From contig NZ_LIYD01000005.1 in NCBI RefSeq assembly GCF_001278115.1, forward strand, positions 2,302,653-2,366,652: a stretch of DNA of 64,000 nt, written 5' to 3'. The position numbers were made by a program, and so were the translations under genes. The DNA is from Flavobacterium akiainvivens (GTDB lineage: Bacteria > Bacteroidota > Bacteroidia > Flavobacteriales > Flavobacteriaceae). The notes under the pieces are model-generated. The model had not been told where the DNA came from. It searched no databases and saw only the letters and a list, made by a program, of their open reading frames with translations. Positions 11,021-19,334 of the stretch are shown piece by piece; positions within the stretch are counted from its first letter, which is position 1; each line of letters opens with the position of its first letter.

Positions 11021-11761
11021 ATGGAAAGAAAACAGTTTTTAAGGACAATGGGCTTTGCAGGCCTGGCCTTAACCGGTTTAAAAGCGCTAAACGGCTGTAG
11101 TACTGATGATGAAAGTGTAACCAACACCGGTTCTGGCAGTTCAAACACACCTACAGACGGTAGTTGCACGGTATCTCCAACAGAAACGGCAGGGCCTTTC
11201 CCCACCATTAACCCGGCATCGCTGGTAGTTAGTGATATTACTGCAGACCGCACCGGCGTTGCCCTGGCCATAACCATTACGGTTAAAAATGTAAATAACG
11301 ACTGTAACGTGCTGGAAAACGCCATTGTAGACATTTGGCATTGCGATAAAGACGGTAACTACAGCGAGTATGGTGGCACCCAGATGCAAAGCACCAACTA
11401 TACATCGGCGCACTTTTTACGGGGCAGGCAAACCACTAATGCCGATGGGCAGGTAGCTTTCACCTCTATCTTTCCGGGGTGGTATACAGGGCGGGCAACC
11501 CACATACACGTACACATTTATAACAGCAGTGGCAACTCGTTGCTTATTACCCAAATAGCATTTCCTGAAGGTAGTAACAGTGCTGTGGTTCAGGTTAATG
11601 CCGCTACAGCGTATGGCTATACAAAAGACATGAACGGCTATACTTACAATGCCGCCGACAACATTTTTAGTGATGATGATGAAGGCGCCGAAACAGCCAC
11701 CATAAGCGGCAACATACCAGATGGTTTTAGTTTAGAACACACCATATTTGTAGCCTCATAA
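11021..11761 (+). CDS. intradiol ring-cleavage dioxygenase family lipoprotein
   Basis: The 246-residue protein begins MERKQFLRTMGFAGL, followed by an LNGC lipobox (Cys26). It should be exported and lipidated. The dioxygenase core starts at the CTVSPTETAGPFPT block. The four expected non-haem iron ligands are present: Tyr114 or Tyr117 in DGNYSEYGG, Tyr155 in FPGWY, and His161/His163 in HIHVHI; Arg158 is also in place. Family members cleave catechol-type rings, but exported members of this group have unknown substrates. A paralogue lies 700 bp downstream. A perfect terminator follows at 11768-11793. Confidence 0.9.
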   Translation: MERKQFLRTMGFAGLALTGLKALNGCSTDDESVTNTGSGSSNTPTDGSCTVSPTETAGPFPTINPASLVVSDITADRTGVALAITITVKNVNNDCNVLENAIVDIWHCDKDGNYSEYGGTQMQSTNYTSAHFLRGRQTTNADGQVAFTSIFPGWYTGRATHIHVHIYNSSGNSLLITQIAFPEGSNSAVVQVNAATAYGYTKDMNGYTYNAADNIFSDDDEGAETATISGNIPDGFSLEHTIFVAS

Positions 11762-11767
11762 AACAGC

Positions 11768-11793
11768 AAAAGCAGTGCGCTGGCACTGCTTTT
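11768..11793. terminator. bidirectional intrinsic terminator
   Basis: An 11-bp perfect stem (AAAAGCAGTGC / GCACTGCTTTT) with a 4-nt loop and A/T runs on both sides. It sits between two convergent genes and can serve both. Confidence 0.85.
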
Positions 11794-11812
11794 ATTACTT
11801 ATAATCAAGACA

Positions 11813-12274
11813 TTACTCTGCTTTTTCGATACTAAGGCCCACTGCAAGCACATTAGGCAGGTATTCGCCATCAGACTTGTGCATAAACGCTATTTTATAC
11901 TTGCCTTTAGCCAGGGCAACATGCTCTTTAACAGGCACTTTAATATCACAAATATCTCCGGCACAATCGCTTAGGCTTTTACCGGCCTCATCTTTAAGTT
12001 TTACCTCAACCAGAAAAACCTCTTCCTTTCCGTCTGCATCCAGAAACTGCACTGCTACGGGTACATCTGTATAGCCGGGTTCGTGTATATTAGAAAAATG
12101 CAGGTACACATTAGCATCTTTAATATCCTCATTTAAAACAGGTTGAAACACTTTTGCATCATCAATTTTCCACCTGTTTTTGGTAAAGTCTTTATTGGTT
12201 TCAGTAAATACAACATTTTCTTTAGTACATGAAAACAGGGAGAAGGTCAGCAACAAAAGGGCTATTTTCTTCAT
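11813..12274 (-). CDS. GldH-like lipoprotein
   Basis: Starting at MKKIALLLL gives 153 residues with a short signal and an FSC lipobox (Cys at about residue 16). The rest looks like the gliding-motility lipoprotein GldH: an N-terminal VVF...W segment, NVYLHFSN, then GDICDIKVPVKEHV, GKYKI and a terminal LAVGLSIEK. I recognise this order of blocks from the family, but identity is low, and it is not beside other gld genes. It could be a paralogue with another role. The shared convergent terminator at 11768-11793 ends it. Confidence 0.5.
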   Translation of the reverse strand: MKKIALLLLTFSLFSCTKENVVFTETNKDFTKNRWKIDDAKVFQPVLNEDIKDANVYLHFSNIHEPGYTDVPVAVQFLDADGKEEVFLVEVKLKDEAGKSLSDCAGDICDIKVPVKEHVALAKGKYKIAFMHKSDGEYLPNVLAVGLSIEKAE

Positions 12275-12406
12275 AAACAATGGGTTATTACACTAAAATT
12301 TACAATTATCTGAATTTTATTCAGGTTTTACCACCTGAACAGGCAAACTTACTCATTAAATTAACACAAATACCATTCGCCTCAACAAATAAATGGTTTA
12401 CCGCAA

Positions 12407-12441
12407 TTTCCCATCACAGGCTTATTTACAGCATATATTTG
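12407..12441 (+). promoter_or_regulatory. candidate promoter of the second dioxygenase gene
   Basis: TATATTTG at 12434-12441 matches TAnnTTTG exactly. A TTTC at 12407-12410, 23 nt upstream, could be a weak -33 box. The predicted transcript start is about 20 nt before the ATG. Confidence 0.5.
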
Positions 12442-12466
12442 CTTTAAACAAAAACGTAACTAACTG

Positions 12467-13480
12467 ATGGAGAGGAAAACATTCATTAAAAGCAGCCTGG
12501 GCTTTTTAGGCGCAGCTGTGGCGGCACCTGCATTGCTAAGGGCAGGCACCGCCAAAAACATTGACGGTGGCACGGTAGACGACTGCACCGTAAGCCCAAC
12601 CGAAACCGAGGGGCCATTCCCCACCATAACCCCGTCTAACTGGGTGCGTACCGATATTACCGACGGCCGCACCGGGGTGGCTTTTACCATCGACATCTAC
12701 ATAAAGAACAAAAATGCAGGCTGTAGCGCACTTGAAGGCGCCATTGTAGACATTTGGCATTGCGACAAAGACGGCAACTACAGCGAGTATGGCGGCAGCG
12801 GCATGCAACCCACAAACTACACGTCGGTTCACTTTTTGCGCGGCAGACAAACCACTAACAGTGAGGGGCTTGTAAGCTTTACATCTATATTTCCGGGGTG
12901 GTATACAAGCCGCGCCACGCACATTCACGTGCACATATACAACAGCAGCGGCACATCGCTGCTTATTACCCAGATAGCCTTCCCTGAGGGCACTAACAGT
13001 GCTGTGAATCAGGTAAATGCCGCCACCAGCTATGGTTATACCAAGGGCATGAACGGCTATACCTATAATGCTAATGACAACGTGTTTAGCGATGATGACG
13101 AGGGTATCGAAATCGCATCGGTAGAAGGCTCTGTGTCAGACGGTTTTGCACTTACGCATACCATTTATGTAAACGGGCCAACACTGGGTGTGGGCAGCCT
13201 TGAACAGCAGCAGTATGGGTTGGGACAAAACTACCCTAACCCACTAACAGACAGCACTATTATACCGCTCAATCTGCAATATGACAGCAGCGTAAACATA
13301 GCCGTTTATGACATGGCAGGTCGTAGGGTACTTACCGCCTTCAACGGCAACCTGGCCGCCGGAGAAAACAATATCACCCTAAACCGCAGCGGTTTAAACA
13401 GCGGTTATTATTTATACAAGGTTACCGTTGAAAATCAGGACGGTAGGTTTGAAGAAAGTAAAAAAATGTTGGTTAAGTAA
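12467..13480 (+). CDS. intradiol ring-cleavage dioxygenase with T9SS sorting domain
   Basis: A 337-residue paralogue of the dioxygenase at 11021. It has a signal-like N terminus (MERKTFIKSS, then an Ala-rich stretch) with no lipobox. The iron ligands are conserved: Tyr105 or Tyr108, Tyr146, and His152/His154, with Arg149. After the catalytic domain (to about 237) there is an extra 80-residue C-terminal domain starting near YPNP at 256-259. It ends GYYLYKVTVEN...KKMLVK, a type A T9SS sorting signal. The enzyme should thus be secreted or anchored on the surface. A strong terminator follows. Confidence 0.92.
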   Translation: MERKTFIKSSLGFLGAAVAAPALLRAGTAKNIDGGTVDDCTVSPTETEGPFPTITPSNWVRTDITDGRTGVAFTIDIYIKNKNAGCSALEGAIVDIWHCDKDGNYSEYGGSGMQPTNYTSVHFLRGRQTTNSEGLVSFTSIFPGWYTSRATHIHVHIYNSSGTSLLITQIAFPEGTNSAVNQVNAATSYGYTKGMNGYTYNANDNVFSDDDEGIEIASVEGSVSDGFALTHTIYVNGPTLGVGSLEQQQYGLGQNYPNPLTDSTIIPLNLQYDSSVNIAVYDMAGRRVLTAFNGNLAAGENNITLNRSGLNSGYYLYKVTVENQDGRFEESKKMLVK

Positions 13481-13520
13481 AGTGTTAATTGCATTTTTAT
13501 TGTTGGTTATTTGTATTTTT

Positions 13521-13555
13521 GAAAGAGAGGGGTGGTTCCCTCTCTTTCGCTTTTT
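13521..13555 (+). terminator. intrinsic terminator after the T9SS dioxygenase
   Basis: An 11-bp stem GAAAGAGAGGG / CCCTCTCTTTC, a 6-nt loop, then GCTTTTT. It separates the dioxygenase from the next same-strand gene. Confidence 0.85.
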
Positions 13556-13576
13556 AAAACATAAAGCATTGAATTA

Positions 13577-14098
13577 ATGGCACATACAAAAATAAAACTG
13601 GCATATAGGGTGGTTATAGACCACACCGCCACCCAGCCGTGGGACCGCTATATATTTGAGGACACCTACCGCGAATACCTCATGCAGCACCAGCTTTTTA
13701 ACGATAAAGACAACCCAAAAACCACCTTCCGCGAGCTTTTGGCCGAAAACCCCAAAACGCAACAGCTTCATTTTCTGACAGGTATGGCCGCAGAAAGCTA
13801 TGTAGCGCAACTTAAGGGCAGCTTTTACCGCGTGCCCGATGTGCTGGGCACTACCTACCTGCCCTTTACCACCTACCGCCTTGATATTGTGAATACTGAC
13901 ATTACTGATATGGCGCGCCACAAGGTGGGCATAACGTTTTACTCACCGCTGTTTACGTATTTAGGAATCGTAAACAACTGTTACTTAGTAAGTAGCAATA
14001 CAAATAGTGAGGCACCGGGGCTGGAAACCCTTATGTTCCCGGTGCAGCCGCTGCTGGCCATCTGTTATTATGAAGATGCTAATTTAAAGCCCCTGTAG
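13577..14098 (+). CDS. conserved-looking hypothetical protein
   Basis: I do not recognise this 173-residue protein. It has no signal peptide or membrane span. It is rich in aromatic residues (WDRYIFEDTYREYL near residue 23) and has mixed alpha/beta character. The reading frame is clean, the codon use resembles its neighbours, and it lies between a terminator and marC, so I take it as real. Function is unknown. Confidence 0.7.
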   Translation: MAHTKIKLAYRVVIDHTATQPWDRYIFEDTYREYLMQHQLFNDKDNPKTTFRELLAENPKTQQLHFLTGMAAESYVAQLKGSFYRVPDVLGTTYLPFTTYRLDIVNTDITDMARHKVGITFYSPLFTYLGIVNNCYLVSSNTNSEAPGLETLMFPVQPLLAICYYEDANLKPL

Positions 14099-14149
14099 CT
14101 TACAGTCCGTAATAAAAACCCTACCTTTGCTTAACAAAACCAACCTGAT

Positions 14150-14782
14150 ATGGAGCTATTTGTATATGTTTTTGCCGCCCTTTTCTCAGTAATCAACCCA
14201 TTGGGTGCAGTGCCCATTTTTGTAGGCCTCACGCAGGATGACACCCTTAAAGAACGCCAGCGCATATCGTTCTGGACCGCCATTAACGTGTTCATAATCC
14301 TGGTCATATCGTTCTTTATAGGACAGTATGTGCTTGATTTCTTTGGCATTAAGATAGAAGCCCTGCGCATAGCGGGTGGTTTTATCATTGTCAATTCGGG
14401 CTTCTCGCTGCTCAACAGGCGCTTTAGCAAGGGCCGCGGCGTGCACAAGGAAATAGAGGCCGATGCCCAGAAACGTAACGACATAGCACTCACACCATTA
14501 GCCATACCCATGCTGGCCGGGCCGGGTTCAATATCGTTCTTAATAGCTATGTATCAAGACCTTAAAACACTGCCCGAGCAGGCTATTGCCGTAGGTGCCA
14601 TGGCAGCAGTTGCCCTTACCATCTTCATTATTATGAGGAGCGCCCACTACCTGAGCCGCATTTTAGGGGCTTCAGGCATTGTGGCTATTTCAAGAATCAT
14701 CGGCTTTATCATTATAGCCATTGGTGTTCAATACATTATAAGTGCAGTAGTAGTAATTTTAGAGGGCATCAACTGGAAATAA
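14150..14782 (+). CDS. MarC family integral membrane protein
   Basis: A 210-residue inner-membrane protein with about six hydrophobic helices. The first holds AALFSVINPLGAVPIFVGLT, the family signature, and the middle holds ALTPLAIPMLAGPGSISFL. MarC proteins were once linked to multiple antibiotic resistance, but that role has not held up; the true function is unclear. It stands alone on the plus strand, 51 nt after the hypothetical gene. Confidence 0.92.
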   Translation: MELFVYVFAALFSVINPLGAVPIFVGLTQDDTLKERQRISFWTAINVFIILVISFFIGQYVLDFFGIKIEALRIAGGFIIVNSGFSLLNRRFSKGRGVHKEIEADAQKRNDIALTPLAIPMLAGPGSISFLIAMYQDLKTLPEQAIAVGAMAAVALTIFIIMRSAHYLSRILGASGIVAISRIIGFIIIAIGVQYIISAVVVILEGINWK

Positions 14783-14988
14783 CCGCCTGTTAAAAATGCT
14801 TCGAATTCTGCCATCTGTCGAAAACAGCATTTTCTTACATTTTAACTGTATTTTAACGCTAATTTTTCACTTTCGGAGTTTGAAATTCAAAACCGTGAAA
14901 TATCGCATTTTTACAAGTGCCCTATCGTAAATGTACAACTCCTGTTTTCAGGTTACAAAACCGTGATTTTACCTCATTCAACGAATTT

Positions 14989-16317
14989 ATGAATTTACAT
15001 TTCCGACTAACCTCCTTTCGACTTTACGACTTTCGACTTTTGACTTTGATGTTTTTTGGCCTGGCTCTTTTTATGGGTTGCGCGTCCCTAAAAACATCCG
15101 GGTCGGTAGTTGGAGAAGGCTGGGCCGGCAACTCGGTCAATACTGTAATTTTTCGCAATGCTGCCCTAACCTCTTTTGGCGGCTTCCAGTTTACGGCCTA
15201 CTACAATAACGAGGGCTATGTGGTGCTGGCAAAGCGCAAACAGGGCGCATCAGTATGGCAAACCGCCGTCACCCCTTACAAGGGCAACATTCGCGATGCC
15301 CACAACTGCATATCTATGGCTATAGACAGCCGCGGCTACCTGCACCTTTCTTGGAACCATCATGACAACCCCCTGCACTATGCCCGCAGTACCACCCCCC
15401 TGGGCCTTGAACTCACTGAGATGATGCCCATGACCGGCCTGCAGGAAGACAAGGTTACCTACCCCCAGTTTTACAACCTGCCCAATGGCAACCTGCTGTT
15501 TTGCTACCGCAGCGGCCAGAGCGGGCGCGGCAATATGGTGCTTAACGTTTACAACCCCGCCACACAGCAATGGCAGCAGGTGCAAAACAACCTGCTCGAC
15601 GGCCAGGGCAACCGCAGCGCCTACTGGCAAATGTGCTCTTCGCCCAAAGGGCTGTACCTGTCCTGGACGTGGCGCGAAACCTGGGATGTAAGTACCAACC
15701 ACGATATCTGTTATGCCTTTTCGCCCGATGGCGGCATTACCTGGCAAAAAAGCGATGGCACAGCCTATACCCTGCCCATTACTATAAATAATGCCGAAGT
15801 GGTACAAACCGTACCCCAAAACAGCAGCCTGATTAACCAGACGGCCATGACCGTTGATGCCAAAGGCAACCCTTATATTGCAACTTACTGGGCAGAAAAG
15901 AATGCTACCCCGCAATATAAAGTGGTGTATTTTAATGGGGCTGAATGGAATATAATACACAGCAACCTGCGCACCGGCAACTTTAACCTTGGTGGGGGCG
16001 GCACCAAGAGCATACCCATTTCGCGCCCGGAACTTATGGTTAAAAACAATACTGTTTACCTGCTGTACCGCGATGAAGAACGCGGCAATAAGGTTAGCCT
16101 TGCCCATATAAACCTGTCATCTAAGAAATGGCAGGTGTCCAACCTTACCTCTACCCCCGTTGGGCAATGGGAACCTAATTTTGATAAAGAACTATGGGCC
16201 GCCACAGGGCAGCTACACATTTTTGCCCAGGAGGTGAACCAGGCCGACGGCGAAGGGGTTAACAACGTACCGCCAACACCGGTACGGGTTATTGAAGTAA
16301 GGCACCTGCCCCGTTAA
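14989..16317 (+). CDS. BNR repeat-type (BNR_4) lipoprotein
   Basis: Likely exported beta-propeller protein, 442 residues from the chosen start MNLHFRL. The alternative start at 15049 gives a shorter signal lacking positive charge, and the longest frame starts at 14917. The signal ends in LFMGC (lipobox). The body holds SWNHHDNPLHYARS (about 122-135 in this numbering), YPQFYNLPNGNLLFCYRSG and WTWRETWDVSTNHDICYAFS, which resemble the BNR_4 family of polysaccharide-linked propellers. There is no catalytic assignment. The DNA encoding the signal contains a TTTCGACTTT-type intergenic repeat. Confidence 0.75.
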   Translation: MNLHFRLTSFRLYDFRLLTLMFFGLALFMGCASLKTSGSVVGEGWAGNSVNTVIFRNAALTSFGGFQFTAYYNNEGYVVLAKRKQGASVWQTAVTPYKGNIRDAHNCISMAIDSRGYLHLSWNHHDNPLHYARSTTPLGLELTEMMPMTGLQEDKVTYPQFYNLPNGNLLFCYRSGQSGRGNMVLNVYNPATQQWQQVQNNLLDGQGNRSAYWQMCSSPKGLYLSWTWRETWDVSTNHDICYAFSPDGGITWQKSDGTAYTLPITINNAEVVQTVPQNSSLINQTAMTVDAKGNPYIATYWAEKNATPQYKVVYFNGAEWNIIHSNLRTGNFNLGGGGTKSIPISRPELMVKNNTVYLLYRDEERGNKVSLAHINLSSKKWQVSNLTSTPVGQWEPNFDKELWAATGQLHIFAQEVNQADGEGVNNVPPTPVRVIEVRHLPR

Positions 16318-16411
16318 CAAAATAAACGCTATACACTGTTTCAGGCATCAACACCTTTTTATATTTGGTATAACTAAAAAATTAGAGCTTATACCAAATC
16401 AGCCCGGCGCG

Positions 16412-16477
16412 AATTCTCAACAACGTGCGGCAAATTCTAAACAGGTTAAAATATATCAATTCTAAATTATACTTTTG
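16412..16477 (+). promoter_or_regulatory. lytS-lytR promoter with paired LytTR-like direct repeats
   Basis: AATTCT occurs at 16412 and 16433, exactly 21 bp apart, with similar flanks (GC just upstream, AA just downstream). A third copy is at 16458. The -7 box TACTTTTG is at 16470-16477, 37 bp after the start of the second repeat, and no good TTG -33 is seen. LytTR-domain regulators usually bind two direct repeats about 21 bp apart. The same layout recurs at 19244-19310. Confidence 0.55.
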
Positions 16478-16499
16478 TTACCTGAATAAGACCTTGCTT

Positions 16500-18479
16500 A
16501 TGAAGCTTTTAAAATTATTGCCGGTTTTGGTGGTGTTTGTGTGTGTGCCGGCATTCTCCCAAAATAAAGTTATAGACAGCCTTAAGAATGAGCTTGGTAA
16601 AGCAACTGCTGATACCGCAAGGGCAGCATTGCTTAATGAAATTGCTGCCGAATATACTGAGAACAACCCGGCCATAATGCAGCAGTATGCCAAACAGGCA
16701 CTTGATTTTAGCAGGGCGCATAAATTAAAAAGGCAGGAGGCCACGGCCTGGGTTAATATGGGCAATTCGCAGCTCATGATGAGCCGTTATGCCGACGCCC
16801 TTAAGAGTTTTACCAATGCGCAGTCGGTTTATGAGGGGCTTACCAGCACCGCTACCCAAAAAGACCTGGCCGACCTTAAAGATGGCCTTGGGCGTGCCTA
16901 TGGCAGCATAGGGGTGGTGTGTTCTGAACAGGGCGATTATGCAAAAGCCCTTGAATACTATTTTAAGACCCTTAAAATTTATGAAGAGCTTAAAAGAGAC
17001 GAATATGTGGCGGTGGTTGCCAATAATATAGGTATAGTATACCAGTCGCAAAAAGAATTTGGCAAGGCACTGCAGTATTTTGATAAGGCACAGTGGCTGC
17101 AAAAGAAAACCGGTGATTACAACGGTATGGGGGTTACACTTACCAATATTGGTAAAATATACCTGGAACGCGAAGAGTTTGACCGTTGTACGGAGTTTTT
17201 CAATAAAGCCGAAAAAATATTCTCTGAACATGAAAACCAGCGCGGGCTGGCAGAGCTGTACAATAACATAGGCAACTTTCATGTAAAAAAAGGCAACTAT
17301 GCCGCTGCCGAAGCCTTCTACAAAAAGGCACTGGTTATTTTTAGGGGCATGGACGAAAAGTTTGGCACCTCGGCATCTTTGGGCTATTTGGGCATACTGT
17401 ATGCCAAAGAGGGTAAAAATGCACAGGCAATAGAGTGCCTGGAGCAATCGGCCACGCTGGCAGTTGAGGCCGATGTGGCAGAACAGGTTATGATATCTGA
17501 AAAAGAACTGAGCAGCCTGTACGAAAAAACAGGCAACACCGCACAGGCACTGGCCCATTTTAAAAAATATACCGAAGCCCGCGAAAAAATAAACAGCAGC
17601 GAAAACATAAGGGCCATGGTGCGCGAAGAAATGAACTTTGAGTTTGAGCGCAAGGCAGCCCTTCAGAAGGCTGAAAACGAGAAAAAGATTGCCGTATATA
17701 ATGAGCAGGCAAAACGCCACCAAATGCAAATCCTTTTTATTGTATTGCTTAGCGTGCTGTTGTTTGGCATAGCCTTTTTGGTGTACAGCAGGCTCCAGCT
17801 TAAAAAGCGCCTTACCCTGCAACGCGACCTGGCTGAGTATGAGCAAAAGGCACTGCACCTGCAAATGAACCCCCATTTTGTGTTTAACTGCCTGGGGTCT
17901 ATTTCAAGCTTTATTGTGCAAAACGGTACCGATTCGGCCATTAAATACCTGGCTAAATTCAGCAAGCTTATGCGCCTCACGCTGGAATATAGTAAGGAGT
18001 CGCTTATACCCATAGATAAAGAAATAGAAAGCCTGCAAAACTACCTTGAGCTGGAGCAGCTGCGCTTTAACCAGGCGTTTGAATTCAGCATTACAAAATC
18101 GCAGGATATAGAAGATGATACCGCCCTGCCGCCGTTGTTGCTGCAGCCCTTTGTAGAAAATGCCATTATACACGGCATTGTGCCTAAAAAATGCAGGGGC
18201 AATATTTATGTTGATTTTAAAATAGACAACAACCAGCTGGTGTGCACCGTAATTGATGACGGTATAGGTATAGACCAGAGCCGCAAACTCAAAGAAAAAT
18301 CGGTCACGGTACACAAAAGCCTGGCGCTCCAAATTACGCGTAAAAGGCTGGAAGTTATACAGGCCGTAACAGGCAAGGCCGCTTATGTAGATATTGCCGA
18401 ACGCAAAGACGCCGCAGGGGCTGTAAACGGAACCATAATTACACTATATTTACCCATACAATACTCGTCTGACAAATGA
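16500..18479 (+). CDS. TPR-containing LytS-type sensor histidine kinase
   Basis: Membrane sensor of the Bacteroidota type, 659 residues from MKLLKLLPVL. The start is chosen because it opens a signal peptide ending AFSQ and lies 23 nt after the -7 box. The periplasmic part is about seven tetratricopeptide repeats, roughly residues 60-360. A coiled coil, one transmembrane helix (about 415-440) and a His_kinase domain follow. That domain has LQMNPHFVFN (phospho-acceptor His) and an N box in LQPFVENAIIHG. The stop overlaps the next start as ATGA, so kinase and regulator are translationally coupled. Confidence 0.93.
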   Translation: MKLLKLLPVLVVFVCVPAFSQNKVIDSLKNELGKATADTARAALLNEIAAEYTENNPAIMQQYAKQALDFSRAHKLKRQEATAWVNMGNSQLMMSRYADALKSFTNAQSVYEGLTSTATQKDLADLKDGLGRAYGSIGVVCSEQGDYAKALEYYFKTLKIYEELKRDEYVAVVANNIGIVYQSQKEFGKALQYFDKAQWLQKKTGDYNGMGVTLTNIGKIYLEREEFDRCTEFFNKAEKIFSEHENQRGLAELYNNIGNFHVKKGNYAAAEAFYKKALVIFRGMDEKFGTSASLGYLGILYAKEGKNAQAIECLEQSATLAVEADVAEQVMISEKELSSLYEKTGNTAQALAHFKKYTEAREKINSSENIRAMVREEMNFEFERKAALQKAENEKKIAVYNEQAKRHQMQILFIVLLSVLLFGIAFLVYSRLQLKKRLTLQRDLAEYEQKALHLQMNPHFVFNCLGSISSFIVQNGTDSAIKYLAKFSKLMRLTLEYSKESLIPIDKEIESLQNYLELEQLRFNQAFEFSITKSQDIEDDTALPPLLLQPFVENAIIHGIVPKKCRGNIYVDFKIDNNQLVCTVIDDGIGIDQSRKLKEKSVTVHKSLALQITRKRLEVIQAVTGKAAYVDIAERKDAAGAVNGTIITLYLPIQYSSDK

Positions 18480-19237
18480 TAACTGCCTTACTTATAGATG
18501 ATGACGCTAACCTGCGCAAGGGCATGAAGGCCCTTTTGGCGCTGTATGCCCCCGATATTAAAATAGACGGAGAGGCAGACAGCGTTAAGGCAGGTATTGC
18601 GGCTATAGAAACCCATACGCCCGATGTTATTTTTATGGATATCCAGCTGGGCGATGGTACCGGGTTTGATATTTTAGAGCAGTTTGCACAGCGCAACGGC
18701 AGGCTGGGCAGCCACGTGGTGTTTATTACCGCACATGAAGAGTATGCGGTTAAGGCGTTTAGGTTTAGTGCGCTGGATTACCTGCTAAAGCCGGTTGACC
18801 CGGAAGACCTGGAAAAGGTGGTAGCCAAAATTAAGAAAGCGCTTAAAACCAACGATAATTTTGCGCATATTGACCTGCTGCTGGAAAACATCCGTAAAAA
18901 GGTAGATAAATTTAAACGCATTGCCCTTAGCACCAGCGATGGCATACACCTGTTTGAAGTAAGTGATATCATTAGGCTTGAAAGCCAGGACAACTACACC
19001 AAGTTCTACATAAAAGACCACAAGCCGGTGCTTATTGCCAAAACGCTTAAAGAATATGAAGACCTGCTGGGCGAGCAGGGTTTTGAACGCATACACCAAA
19101 GCCACCTTATAAACCTGGCTTACCTTAAATCTTATATAAAGAGGGATGGTGGCTATGCCGTAATGGCCGATAACAGCCATTTGCCCATATCGCAGCGCAA
19201 AAAAGAGCGCCTGCAGGAATTACTGAAATCGTTATAA
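18476..19237 (+). CDS. LytTR family response regulator
   Basis: The 253-residue DNA-binding partner of the kinase just upstream. The receiver domain spans residues 1-120, with acidic LIDDD at 6-10, phospho-acceptor Asp55 in FMDIQL, and the conserved ITAHEEY and LLKPVD. The C-terminal LytTR domain (about 150-253) contains RLESQDNYTKFY and ERIHQSHLINL, both family hallmarks. LytTR proteins bind tandem direct repeats through the major groove. The repeats upstream of its own operon and of the next gene are candidate targets. Confidence 0.95.
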   Translation: MITALLIDDDANLRKGMKALLALYAPDIKIDGEADSVKAGIAAIETHTPDVIFMDIQLGDGTGFDILEQFAQRNGRLGSHVVFITAHEEYAVKAFRFSALDYLLKPVDPEDLEKVVAKIKKALKTNDNFAHIDLLLENIRKKVDKFKRIALSTSDGIHLFEVSDIIRLESQDNYTKFYIKDHKPVLIAKTLKEYEDLLGEQGFERIHQSHLINLAYLKSYIKRDGGYAVMADNSHLPISQRKKERLQELLKSL

Positions 19238-19243
19238 TGCACG

Positions 19244-19310
19244 AATTCTAAATGAAAGATGCAAAATTCTAAGTCATTTAACGCATTGGCTAAATTATTA
19301 GTTAGTTTTG
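19244..19310 (+). promoter_or_regulatory. promoter of the LRR/T9SS gene with paired LytTR-like direct repeats
   Basis: AATTCT at 19244 and 19265, exactly 21 bp apart, in the contexts TGCACG-AATTCT-AA and ATGCAA-AATTCT-AA. The -7 box TAGTTTTG is at 19303-19310, 38 bp after the start of the second repeat, against 37 bp at the lytS promoter. The only TTG upstream is 14 nt from the box, too close for a standard -33, which fits an activator-dependent promoter. Confidence 0.55.
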
Positions 19311-19334
19311 ATGCTTAACCCGGGATTAATTGCT

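Noticed and set aside
11021..13480. Assembly artefact as the cause of the two similar dioxygenase genes
   Set aside because: The copies differ throughout at the DNA and protein levels, and one has an extra domain.
15250..16107. A 285-codon open frame opposite the BNR lipoprotein
   Set aside because: Low-complexity hydrophobic translation that follows the codon bias of the real gene; no independent evidence.
16725..17876. A 383-codon open frame on the minus strand inside the sensor kinase gene
   Set aside because: It mirrors the TPR region of a clear kinase in codon-shadow fashion and has no signal, motif or promoter.
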